A stretch of DNA of 64,000 nucleotides from MWBV01 sp964447315. Lineage in GTDB: Archaea; Nanobdellota; Nanobdellia; Pacearchaeales; GW2011-AR1. A model generated the notes under the pieces. That model did no database searches. It worked only from the letters and a program-made list of their open reading frames with translations, and had not been told where the DNA came from. The stretch's first letter is position 1. Each line of letters opens with the position of its first letter. Below are positions 26,962 to 35,230 of this stretch, piece by piece. The stretch covers positions 26,587 to 90,586 of the forward strand of contig CAYURQ010000002.1 in NCBI GenBank assembly GCA_964447315.1. The letters run 5' to 3'. A program made the position numbers and the translations under genes.

Positions 26962-29900
26962 ATGAGAAAAAGAGGAAAAGATTTCTCTAGCAAGGCAATT
27001 CATTTAGCTCATAGAGAATTAAAAAAAGAAAAGAAAGAAAAACTAATTGAATTTATTTTATTGGTTATTGCTCTTATCTCCACTTCAACAATTTTTATTA
27101 TGTTGTCTATTAATTTAATAATAACTGGTTATGCTACTCATGCTCCTGCAGAAGCAGGATATATCTCTAAATTAGATGTTCATGTAATTTATCAAACTTA
27201 TTATTGGGCTGGTTTATATGGTATTGCTTGGAGAATTCCTGGATTTACTGAACAACCAGATGAATTGATTTTTGCAGGGCAAATAAGTGATACAGGTTTA
27301 TTTTTTGATTGCATTCAAACAGATGCTGTTGGAGGAAGAGAGATTTATGCTTCAACTTCTCAAACCGTTGATTTTGATTCTTTAGTGCCCGCAAACAATT
27401 CTCAAATAGATTCTTATATGGGGTGTTCTGGGGCAGAAGATTGTGCTTCTAACACTTTTTTAAATACAACTTGGGTAATGGTTGGTTCAACAAATATAAC
27501 AGATGTTCCCTCAACATACTCTTACCAGTTTCAAGGAGGACAAAATGTGTTTGATATTGGGGCATTATATGATGGAAGTAATCTTGTTTATTTCACCCAC
27601 ATAACAGAAACAATAGAAACAGGATATAGCCCAAATGCAACTGTTAATTTTCAGTTTTTATTGCCTGTTATACAAAATTCTTCTGATACTTATTATTTTT
27701 TTACAGATCCTTATGATGTTTGTCCAGAAGGCGGAGGTATCGGAGAAGTTTTAGAAGGAAGGATTTCAGGATACATTACAGATGGTTTATCTCCATTGGA
27801 AAATGTTACTGTTTCAATTGCAGGAAATACTTCAATAACTGATTCAAATGGGTTTTATAATATTTCAGTAAATGTTGTTTCAGGAACTTATAATCTTTTA
27901 GGTATTAAAACAAGTTATTTGACTTATACTTCAAATGTTTCTTTTAATTTTACTAATGCAACTCTTGTGAAAAATTTTACAATGTCAGAGTATATCCCAG
28001 GAGGAAATGTAACTATAAAGCCAAATGTTTCTGGCTATGTTAAAGATTCTGCAAATCTTTTTTTATCAGATGTTAATGTTACTTTAGGAGGGGAAACTTA
28101 TGTAACAGGAGATAATGGATATTATACTTTAAGACCTTCAATATATCCAGAATCTCAACCAATTGTTGCATTGAAATCAGGATACAATAATTATTATTTT
28201 ATTTTACCTTTTAATGATTCTTCAACTACCTTAGAACATAATATTACTATGTCTTCTGTTTATTCAGGAACTACTAATAATTTGTATCAATCTGGTCCTT
28301 ATACATCTCCTCCAGGACAAAGAGTACAACAAATTCAAATTGAAGTTGAAAAACAAGGAGAAGATTTTTGGATAAGTACAAAAGAAATAAATAAAGAAAT
28401 ACGTCAAAATACTTTTGTTGAAGAAACAGTTGGAATTTATAATTTTCAAAGTTCTGCAATGAATTTAGTTTTTAGTTTATCCTCTGAATTAAATGATTTT
28501 ATTAAGTTAAATAGAGACGCTGCATTAATTTCTCCGAATACAGGAGAAGATTTAGTTTTAACTTTTTATGGTACAAAACCTCTGGGAACTTATCAAGGAA
28601 AACTTGAAATAACAGGAACAATAAATAAAGAAATTCCAATTACTGTTAAGATTGTTGAAAGAAAACTTCCTATTGAAACTCTTTTAATGGAATTAGATTT
28701 ATTTGATGATAATGTTCAACCTGGAGATAATTTACAGTATAAATTGCTTTTACAAAATTTACTTAGAGATCAAAATTATAAAATAGAATTAGAGAAAAAA
28801 ATTAAATCACAAAATGATTCTTTTGTTTATTTTTCAGAAACTCAAGAAGTTGAAATAGAAAAATCACTTTCTTTATTAGATTTCATTGAAATTCCTAAAG
28901 ATTTTCAAGAAGGAGAATACTTTTTAGAAATTAATGCAAAACATTTGAACTTATTATCCAGCATTACATCTCCTTTTTATGTTCGTAGACCAATTTATCT
29001 TTATTCATTTCTAGGAATTCCTTTGTGGATATTTTTTGCTATTATTTCTTTTGCAAGTTTTGTTGCTCTTAGTTTATTTGTTTATAAAAGATACAAAGCA
29101 AAACGTAAACGTTATAGCATAACTTTGGATTATTCTACGCTTCCTAAAGAATCAAAAGGATTTCTAAAATTAGGTTTAATTGCAGAAACTAAAAATGTTG
29201 CTTATTTAGAACCAGAAAAACTAAAAACTCATTGTATTGTAGCAGGAGCTACTGGAATGGGAAAAAGTATTTCAGCTCAAGTAATAATTGAAGAAGCTTT
29301 AATGCAAAATGTTGCTGTTATTGCATTTGACCCAACAGCACAGTGGTCAGGAATGTTAAGAAAATGTACTGATAAAAAAATGATGTCTTATTATCCTAAA
29401 TTTGGACTTAAACCAACAGATGCCCGAGGATTTCCAGGAAATATCAGGCAAGTTACAGATGCTCGTGAAATAATTGAAATTGAAAAATATATGAATCCAG
29501 GACAAATACAAATATTTACTTTAAATAAATTAGACCCAAAAGATATTGATTTATTTATTGCAAATGTTATTCGTGGAATTTTTAAATCAGACCCAAAAGA
29601 AGCTCAGGAATTAAAAGTTCTTTTTATATTTGACGAGGTTCATAGATTACTTTCAAGATTCGGGGGTAGTGGTGAAGGTTTCTTACAAATTGAAAGAGCA
29701 TGTCGTGAATTCCGTAAATGGGGCATGGGTGTTTTATTAATCTCTCAGGTTTTAAGTGATTTTGTTGGTGAAGTAAAAGCAAACATTAACACCGAAGTTC
29801 AAACAAGAACAATTGAAGAATCAGATTTAGAAAGAATTAAAACAAAATATGGAGATGAATTTTTGAAATCTTTAGTTCGTGCAGAAGTTGGAGTTGCAAT

Positions 29901-30486
29901 GTTCCAGAATGCAGAATATAATAAAGGTAAACCATATTTCTTGAATTTCAGGCCAATTTTACATAATACAAGAAGACTTCCAGACGAAGAACTTGAAAAA
30001 TATAATAAATATAATGAAATGATTGATGATATAGAATATCAAATTCAACAACTTGAAGAATTAAAAATAGATGTTTTTGATATGAAAATGGAACTTAAAT
30101 TAATAAAAGATAAGATAATGACAGGTAATTTCTCTGTTGTTGATATTTATATTGAAGGATTAAAACCAAGATTAAACAAACAATGGGAAAAACTAGGAAA
30201 AACACCTAAAAAGAAGCAAAAGAAACTTGCTAGTGTTGATGAAATTAAAGCAGCAGTTAAAGAAGCAGCTGCAGAACGTGAAAAAGCAGAAAAACAAGAA
30301 AAAGAGGATTCAAAGAAAAAAGTTGTGAAAAAAACAGTTCCAACCTTAAATAAATCCCCCTCTGCAACACAAAGTAAAACTACTTCTGACCAAATCTCTT
30401 CTGCTCAACCTGTTCAAAAAAAAGTCGTAAAGAAAAAAATTATTAAAAGAATTGTAAAAAATCCAAATCAAGAAATTAATAAATAA
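26962..30486 (+). CDS. Membrane-anchored HerA-type ATPase with receptor-like ectodomain (1174 aa)
   Basis: Order of parts: basic N-terminus and a first membrane segment (residues ~34-54); an ectodomain of ~200 residues (YYWAGLYGIAWRI...NLVYFTHITE...NFQFLLP) that resembles the small secreted proteins at 31760, 33350, 51574 and 52492; two carboxypeptidase-regulatory-like domains (GRISGYITDG.., NVSGYVKDSA..); two further beta-sandwiches; a second membrane helix near residue 680-705; then a DUF87/HerA-type ATPase with Walker A GATGMGKS (762-769) and Walker B LFIFDEVH (Asp891-Glu892); a coiled coil; and a Lys-rich tail ending KKKIIKRIVKNP. HerA-family enzymes are hexameric translocases. An ATPase joined through the membrane to a domain also found free outside suggests an export, assembly or signalling motor for that family; this is inference. 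Leaderless promoter at about 26936. Confidence 0.9.
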   Translation: MRKRGKDFSSKAIHLAHRELKKEKKEKLIEFILLVIALISTSTIFIMLSINLIITGYATHAPAEAGYISKLDVHVIYQTYYWAGLYGIAWRIPGFTEQPDELIFAGQISDTGLFFDCIQTDAVGGREIYASTSQTVDFDSLVPANNSQIDSYMGCSGAEDCASNTFLNTTWVMVGSTNITDVPSTYSYQFQGGQNVFDIGALYDGSNLVYFTHITETIETGYSPNATVNFQFLLPVIQNSSDTYYFFTDPYDVCPEGGGIGEVLEGRISGYITDGLSPLENVTVSIAGNTSITDSNGFYNISVNVVSGTYNLLGIKTSYLTYTSNVSFNFTNATLVKNFTMSEYIPGGNVTIKPNVSGYVKDSANLFLSDVNVTLGGETYVTGDNGYYTLRPSIYPESQPIVALKSGYNNYYFILPFNDSSTTLEHNITMSSVYSGTTNNLYQSGPYTSPPGQRVQQIQIEVEKQGEDFWISTKEINKEIRQNTFVEETVGIYNFQSSAMNLVFSLSSELNDFIKLNRDAALISPNTGEDLVLTFYGTKPLGTYQGKLEITGTINKEIPITVKIVERKLPIETLLMELDLFDDNVQPGDNLQYKLLLQNLLRDQNYKIELEKKIKSQNDSFVYFSETQEVEIEKSLSLLDFIEIPKDFQEGEYFLEINAKHLNLLSSITSPFYVRRPIYLYSFLGIPLWIFFAIISFASFVALSLFVYKRYKAKRKRYSITLDYSTLPKESKGFLKLGLIAETKNVAYLEPEKLKTHCIVAGATGMGKSISAQVIIEEALMQNVAVIAFDPTAQWSGMLRKCTDKKMMSYYPKFGLKPTDARGFPGNIRQVTDAREIIEIEKYMNPGQIQIFTLNKLDPKDIDLFIANVIRGIFKSDPKEAQELKVLFIFDEVHRLLSRFGGSGEGFLQIERACREFRKWGMGVLLISQVLSDFVGEVKANINTEVQTRTIEESDLERIKTKYGDEFLKSLVRAEVGVAMFQNAEYNKGKPYFLNFRPILHNTRRLPDEELEKYNKYNEMIDDIEYQIQQLEELKIDVFDMKMELKLIKDKIMTGNFSVVDIYIEGLKPRLNKQWEKLGKTPKKKQKKLASVDEIKAAVKEAAAEREKAEKQEKEDSKKKVVKKTVPTLNKSPSATQSKTTSDQISSAQPVQKKVVKKKIIKRIVKNPNQEINK

Positions 30487-30520
30487 AAAACCATAAAAAC
30501 TACCTTTTTTTAATTATATT

Positions 30521-30853
30521 ATGGAAGAATTTAAAATTTTAAAAAGATTTTCAAAAGATATTTTAAAAAAAGAGCACCATAAAAAAATAAATTCTTTGTG
30601 TTGTTTAGATGATAAAAAAGATGCTTTCAAGTTTTTATTAATTTCAGAAATAAAAATGAAATATTTAAATTTAAATGATTTAATTGAAAAATATAAAAAT
30701 CATGAAGATTATGAATTATTGATGTTGAAATCAAATTTAATTCCTCATAAAATAATTTTTTTGCAAGAAAATTTCCAAGAGAAAGATTTTAAAAAAATAT
30801 TAGCTTTGTTAGATGAGTTAGAATTGAGGTTATTAGATAATGGGATTATTTAA
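30521..30853 (+). CDS. Small helical cytoplasmic protein (110 aa)
   Basis: All-helical, charged protein with no signal peptide (EEFKILKRFSKDILKKEHHKKI...), containing a Cys-Cys pair. CATAAAAAC about 25 nt before the ATG can serve as a TATA element. Its 3' end overlaps the next coiled-coil gene by 14 nt, so the two are probably translated together beside the large ATPase. No family recognised. Confidence 0.7.
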   Translation: MEEFKILKRFSKDILKKEHHKKINSLCCLDDKKDAFKFLLISEIKMKYLNLNDLIEKYKNHEDYELLMLKSNLIPHKIIFLQENFQEKDFKKILALLDELELRLLDNGII

Positions 30854-31676
30854 GAAAAAAAAGAATGTAGAATTAGGAGCAGATGATCCTGTTCCAGAAG
30901 AACCAAAAAAACAAGAAAGCTCTTCATCAGGCGAAGGAGGTTCTGCAGGAGATAGCGCAAGTGTTGTAAAATTATCAACTGAAATTGATAAAATCAAAGC
31001 GAGTGTAGAAGCATTTGCAGAAGTACGTAAGTCTTTTACAGAGAGGTTCACAAGAACAAGTGAGCAAATAGGGGAATTGCGTTCAATGATTTTAGAGAGA
31101 GACAGAACAATTCAGGCACTTGAATTAAAGGCAGTTAAAGCAGCTGATTTAGTTGAATCAATAAAACCAGATAAATTTATGGTAGAAATACAAAGACAAA
31201 ATGTAAAAATAGAAGCATTAAAAGCAAATTTAGAAGGTAATGAAGCAATTGTTGATAGAGTTATGGAAGAATTAAAAGAAATGAGAAGAAAAATACAATT
31301 CTTTAGGGGAGTAGAAGAAATAATAAAATTAAGTGAAGAAGTAAAGAAAGAGTTAATCGGTGTAAAGAAAATCGAAGGAACAATTAATATTCAGACAGAT
31401 AAAGTACAAACAATTTACTCTGAAATGCGTAAAAAACTTCAAGATTTAGATAATTTCAATTCAACACTTCAAGAAACAAGAGTAAATATTGAACAAAATA
31501 CAAAAGACGTTGAGTATTTGAAAACAAAAATAAGAGGATTTGCAGAAAAAGCAGAACTTGATAAAATAATTGAAAGAATTAAAGAGTATTCTAGTTCTTT
31601 GAAAGAATTACAAAAGAAAACTCCTTTAACAAGAGATATTGAAAGACTTAAAGTTCTTCTTGAACAAATGAAATAA
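30840..31676 (+). CDS. Coiled-coil cytoplasmic protein (278 aa) next to the ATPase
   Basis: The protein starts MGLFKKKK, has a short Ser/Gly/Glu-rich linker (residues 20-40), and then is almost entirely heptad-like coiled coil (about 42-278) with terms such as VSxxEAFAEVRKSFTERF and LQETRVNIEQNTKDVEYL. Coiled-coil proteins of this shape accompany motor ATPases in archaea, for example FlaC/D-type proteins beside the archaellum motor, but I see no diagnostic FlaC/D motif. It lies directly downstream of the 1174-aa ATPase. A cytoplasmic scaffold or switch for that motor is my inference. Confidence 0.75.
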   Translation: MGLFKKKKNVELGADDPVPEEPKKQESSSSGEGGSAGDSASVVKLSTEIDKIKASVEAFAEVRKSFTERFTRTSEQIGELRSMILERDRTIQALELKAVKAADLVESIKPDKFMVEIQRQNVKIEALKANLEGNEAIVDRVMEELKEMRRKIQFFRGVEEIIKLSEEVKKELIGVKKIEGTINIQTDKVQTIYSEMRKKLQDLDNFNSTLQETRVNIEQNTKDVEYLKTKIRGFAEKAELDKIIERIKEYSSSLKELQKKTPLTRDIERLKVLLEQMK

Positions 31677-31722
31677 TTTAATTAATGTACTTTATCCTCG
31701 ACAATTATTATTTATAGAAATA

Positions 31723-31731
31723 TTTATAAAG
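31723..31731 (+). promoter_or_regulatory. TATA box of the 264-aa gene
   Basis: TTTATAAAG about 33 nt before the ATG at 31760, leaving a short leader that carries GAGAGG as ribosome-binding site. Confidence 0.5.
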
Positions 31732-31750
31732 AAATCCTTCTTGAAATTAT

Positions 31751-31761
31751 TGTGAGAGGAT
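31751..31761 (+). promoter_or_regulatory. Ribosome-binding site complementary to two downstream sites
   Basis: TGTGAGAGGAT covers the ribosome-binding site and the first base or two of the start codon. Its exact reverse complement ATCCTCTCACA occurs twice, inside the same gene (31866-31876) and directly over its stop codon and 3' end (32554-32564). Either could pair with the start region in the mRNA. Regulatory meaning is inferred. Confidence 0.45.
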
Positions 31762-32554
31762 GATGAAAAAGATATTCTTAATAGTATTAACAGTAGGACT
31801 TTTCTTAGCGTTAGTTCTTCATATTTCCTTGGTTATTGCAGTGGAGCCCTTTGGTGCAACGGTCAATCCTCTCACATCAGAACGTGCGCCCGAGGACTCC
31901 GCCCAAGGAGTTGATGCAATAGCTGGAAATGTAACAGAATTAAACATTTTTGGTTATACAATAACTCAATCTTGGCAAGGTTATTTTGGAAACGTAACAG
32001 GAGTGATAATGTTAGCAGATAATTCCGACAATGTTTTGTATAATTGGAGTGTTGCTTCTCCAGAAGGAGAGATTTATGCTTCAACAAATAATTCAATTAT
32101 CTGGAATTATGTTCAATGTTTTAATTTTACTTCAGATGGAACTTACACAGACGATACTTCTAATGCAGGTGGAACAAGTCAATTTGGAACCAACTTAACT
32201 ATTATTGAAAATATGTATAATATTGATTCAGATGATGTTGATGGTGTTAATGAAACTTTTAATTTATATGGAACAGGACATAGGACTTTTTACACAAATA
32301 ATCTTGAATTTTCACTTGGAGAATGTAGAAATACTCGTATATTTGGAGCAGGAGGAAGTCAAAATGATGGAGAATTTGAAGAAGTTTTACTTTATGAACC
32401 TTATTCTCAAAGTGTTATATTTGCTAGTTTATTAAATGAAAATGTTCAAGGATTTGATGATAATCTACATGATTTTGAAATGCTTGTTCTTGAAGATGGA
32501 CATCAGGCAGATACTAGCACTTCAACTTACTATTTTTATGTAGAATTAGAATAA
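31760..32554 (+). CDS. Small secreted YGNV-family protein (264 aa)
   Basis: A signal peptide (IFLIVLTVGLFLALVLHISLVIA) precedes a mature domain of ~235 residues. Family blocks: GNVTELN, WQGYFGNVTG, VLYNW...GEIYAS, W..VQC.N, a central VNETF, and the end block EEVLLYEP.SQSV.FASLL..NVQGFD..HDFEMLVLEDGH..DTST.TYYFYVELE. The proteins at 33350 and 51574 match throughout and 52492 matches more loosely. No anchor is visible, so it is secreted or held by another surface protein. Two adjacent ATGs (31760, 31763) fit; the second leaves more space after the GAGAGG site. The stretch at 31840-31915 (GTGCGCCCGAGGACTCCGCC) is unusually GC-rich for this genome. Function unknown. Confidence 0.8.
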   Translation: MMKKIFLIVLTVGLFLALVLHISLVIAVEPFGATVNPLTSERAPEDSAQGVDAIAGNVTELNIFGYTITQSWQGYFGNVTGVIMLADNSDNVLYNWSVASPEGEIYASTNNSIIWNYVQCFNFTSDGTYTDDTSNAGGTSQFGTNLTIIENMYNIDSDDVDGVNETFNLYGTGHRTFYTNNLEFSLGECRNTRIFGAGGSQNDGEFEEVLLYEPYSQSVIFASLLNENVQGFDDNLHDFEMLVLEDGHQADTSTSTYYFYVELE

Positions 32555-32727
32555 TCCTCTCACATCTTTGTTCTAATTCTACTTTTTTATTTAATTTTTT
32601 AATATTTTTATAAATCTATTTTAGTATTTAGTTAAATAAGATAATAAATAAATTATTATATAAAACTAAATACAGTATTAAACCTATTAAACCAAACATT
32701 TAAATAGGTATTTGAGTAAAATATTTC

Positions 32728-33357
32728 ATGGAACTCGATTCTTTCCTGGCATCTCCGAGATGGGAAATCCTAAGCCTCATTTCGGAGAGGCCTTCCTCCC
32801 CAATTGAGCTAGCTGAAAAAACAAAAACAACTGTGTCATTTGTAAGCCAACAGTTAAAGTTACTAGAAGCAGCTCAAATAGTCAAAAAAACAAAAACAGG
32901 TGCTTTTGAAAAAGGAAAACCAAGAAATCTTTTTTCAATATCTAAAGATTTTCTTTATTTGACTATCTTAACTAATGGTTTTTCAGTTAAGAAGAAGATT
33001 TCTATTGATGTTTATAAAAAGGCATTACTTCAATCTTGGCTTGTTGAAAATATTCAAATACAAGATTTTCTTGGAGAATTGCTTTTTAAATTAAATAAAG
33101 ATTTATCAGAAATTCAGGCAATAATTCTTGATACATCTAAAATTTCACCTGAATTATTATTTTTTGTTGACAATAAAAAATCAAAGCAAGTAATTGAAAA
33201 TTTCTTTAAAAAATCAAATGAAAAAATTTCATACAAATTTTATTCTTTATCTGAAATTCAAAAATTACCTCTTGAAGGAATTTTTTTCATTCATCAACTT
33301 GATGTTTTTTTAAAAAAGAAAATAGAGCTGAAAGGAGGTAAAGAAAATAATGAATAA
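32728..33357 (+). CDS. ArsR-like winged-helix regulator (209 aa)
   Basis: The first ~75 residues form a winged helix-turn-helix of ArsR type (SPRWEILSLISERPSSPIELAEKTKTTVSFVSQQLKLLEAA). The remaining ~130 residues are a helical effector or dimerisation part with no recognised ligand motif. A TATA element CATTTAAATAGG lies about 25 nt before the ATG, so the transcript is leaderless. Its 3' end overlaps the next secreted-protein gene by 8 nt, and that gene's AAAGGAGGT ribosome-binding site lies inside this one, so regulator and secreted protein are translationally coupled; regulation of the neighbouring surface genes is likely. The first 90 nt are GC-rich relative to the region and contain CATCTC-C-GAGATG (32750-32762), which could be an internal operator. 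Confidence 0.8.
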   Translation: MELDSFLASPRWEILSLISERPSSPIELAEKTKTTVSFVSQQLKLLEAAQIVKKTKTGAFEKGKPRNLFSISKDFLYLTILTNGFSVKKKISIDVYKKALLQSWLVENIQIQDFLGELLFKLNKDLSEIQAIILDTSKISPELLFFVDNKKSKQVIENFFKKSNEKISYKFYSLSEIQKLPLEGIFFIHQLDVFLKKKIELKGGKENNE

Positions 33358-34162
33358 AATAAAAACAATTAGTTTTGTATTAATTGTTGCTGTATTATTA
33401 ATTGCTTTGTCTGTATTTGCACTAGCAGTTCCAGAAGGAGCAACTGTTACTCCAGGAGCAGAATCAAGATATGAATCCTCTGGTTCTCCAGGACAAGATA
33501 CAGGAGCTTATGCAGGTAATATAACTGAATTAACAGTAAATTCTGTAGGTGTTACACCTTCATGGCAAGGTTATTATGGTGATGTTACTGGTGTTTTCAC
33601 TTTAGGTGATGCGTCTGATAATATAATGTATAATTGGACTACAAGCACTCCCTCAGGTGAAATTTTTGCTTCATCAAATAATTCTGTTACATGGGCAAAT
33701 ATACAATGTTTGAATTTAACAGCTAATGGAACTTACATTAATGAGGATGGAAACCCTGGAACTATAAATCAAGCAGGTGTTAATTATACAATTCTTGAAA
33801 ATGAATTCAACATTAACAAAACAGCAGGCGATGGGGTTAATGAAACATTTGGAAATGGTTCTCAACCACAAGGTGAAGGGCTTACCCACGATGCTTTTAT
33901 TGTAGGTTCTACTTCTTTTGGAGCAGGCACATGTTATTCAACACATTTGTTTGCTGACAGTCAAAGTCCAGAAGATGGAGCTTTCCAGCAAATCTTGCTA
34001 TATGAACCCTCTACCCAAAGTGTTGTGTTTACAACGATAATTAATCAAGATGAACTAGGTTTTGATGGTTCAAACCATGATTTCCAGATGATAGTTCTTG
34101 AGGATGGACACGAAGGGGACACTTCAACTGACACTTATTACTTTTGGGCAGAACTAGAATAG
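33350..34162 (+). CDS. Small secreted YGNV-family protein (270 aa)
   Basis: Signal peptide (FVLIVAVLLIALSVFALA) followed by the same domain as the 264-aa and 272-aa proteins: AGNITELTV, WQGYYGDVTG, IMYNW, GEIFAS, W.NIQC.N, VNETFG, AGTC..THLF, FQQILLYEPSTQSVVF, and the end block DFQMIVLEDGH.GDTSTDTYYFWAELE. A strong AAAGGAGGT lies 8-14 nt before the ATG, matching the 3' end of archaeal 16S rRNA, in contrast to the leaderless genes around it. It follows the ArsR-like gene with an 8-nt overlap and precedes a GTCQGN-family protein by 72 nt, a pairing seen again at 52492/53246. Confidence 0.8.
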   Translation: MNKIKTISFVLIVAVLLIALSVFALAVPEGATVTPGAESRYESSGSPGQDTGAYAGNITELTVNSVGVTPSWQGYYGDVTGVFTLGDASDNIMYNWTTSTPSGEIFASSNNSVTWANIQCLNLTANGTYINEDGNPGTINQAGVNYTILENEFNINKTAGDGVNETFGNGSQPQGEGLTHDAFIVGSTSFGAGTCYSTHLFADSQSPEDGAFQQILLYEPSTQSVVFTTIINQDELGFDGSNHDFQMIVLEDGHEGDTSTDTYYFWAELE

Positions 34163-34234
34163 GACGATTTTTTATTATTTTTACAGTCCTTTCTATTTTT
34201 TTTCAGAAAATGAAGAAACAAAACTAAACAAAAA

Positions 34235-35209
34235 ATGAAAAAAACAAGAGAGAAAGGCAACTTGAAATTTATTTTTTTAATTTCCTTAGAAGTATCTTTG
34301 ATATTAATCTTTCTCTCTCTATTTCTTTTTCCAAATTATGTTTTAGCAGGTTTTGGTGAAAATAATGTTACAGTGAAAACAAACTTAAGTGTTGCAAATT
34401 CAGCTCCAGTAATAGGACAAATAGATATAGAGCAAGGCTCAATAAATTTAAACCCAAATACTACAAAAACAGTAAATTGTTCTGTAAATATCTCAGATTA
34501 TGATGGAGCTCTTGACATAGATTCTGTTAGTGCTGTTTTATTCAGCTCTTCTTCAACAAATTATGCCTCACTAGATGATAATAATACTCATTATACAAAT
34601 TCTAGTTGTGATATAGACACTTCTGTTGGAGATGCTTTTCAAGCAATATCTAATTGTTTATTTGAGGTATGGTATAACGCAGAGGCAGAAACTTGGAATT
34701 GTACTGTTGTTGTTAATGATTCTTCTTCTTATCAAGTAAATGATTCAAATACTACTGTCGTACAACCACTTTTAGCTCTTGGATTGCCTGACATTATTCA
34801 ATATGGAGAGATAAATGCAACTTATGTTTCTCTTGAAAATGTTACTAATGTTTCTAATTTAGGTAATGTTGAACTTAATTTGTCTTTAAGTGGATATGGA
34901 TTTTTGGAAAATGATGGAAATGCAATGAATTGTACTTTAGGGCCAATTAGAAATATTTCCATTGAATATGAAAAATATAATTTAACAAGTTCAACCACTG
35001 GTGATTTAAGTCACTCTGAATTAATTGGAAATTATACTAATTTAACTTCTTTTCCTATCACAAAAAGATTTGACTTGGACTATAGAAAACAAGAGGATTA
35101 CCACGAAGCTTGGAATTATACTTATTGGAGAGTTTACGTTCCTATTGGTGTTGCAGGAACTTGTCAAGGAAATATAATATTTGGAGCAGTTCAAGCAGAT
35201 GGAACATAA
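34235..35209 (+). CDS. Exported GTCQGN-family protein (324 aa)
   Basis: Signal peptide ending VLA, then GFGENNVTVKTNL at the mature N-terminus, identical in the 53246 paralogue. Conserved blocks: DDNNTHYTN.[ST]C, W.CT, LALGLPDIIQYGE, NLSLSGYGF.ENDGNAMNCTLG, NISIEYEKYNLT, and the end YWRVYVP.GVAGTCQGNIIFGAVQA. The family also includes the 399-aa protein at 7223. Two conserved Cys in the last third may form a disulfide, and the DDNN cluster could bind calcium; both are inference. No membrane anchor. Located between a YGNV-family gene and a membrane metalloprotease gene, 21 nt apart from the latter. Confidence 0.8.
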   Translation: MKKTREKGNLKFIFLISLEVSLILIFLSLFLFPNYVLAGFGENNVTVKTNLSVANSAPVIGQIDIEQGSINLNPNTTKTVNCSVNISDYDGALDIDSVSAVLFSSSSTNYASLDDNNTHYTNSSCDIDTSVGDAFQAISNCLFEVWYNAEAETWNCTVVVNDSSSYQVNDSNTTVVQPLLALGLPDIIQYGEINATYVSLENVTNVSNLGNVELNLSLSGYGFLENDGNAMNCTLGPIRNISIEYEKYNLTSSTTGDLSHSELIGNYTNLTSFPITKRFDLDYRKQEDYHEAWNYTYWRVYVPIGVAGTCQGNIIFGAVQADGT

Positions 35210-35230
35210 TTTTATGGAGGAATACAATAA

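Noticed and set aside
31760..34162. Small secreted proteins as type IV pilins
   Set aside because: Their N-termini are ordinary cleaved signals; the class III signal with a charged/Gly cleavage site before the hydrophobic stretch is absent, and no pilus ATPase/TadC pair is in the window.
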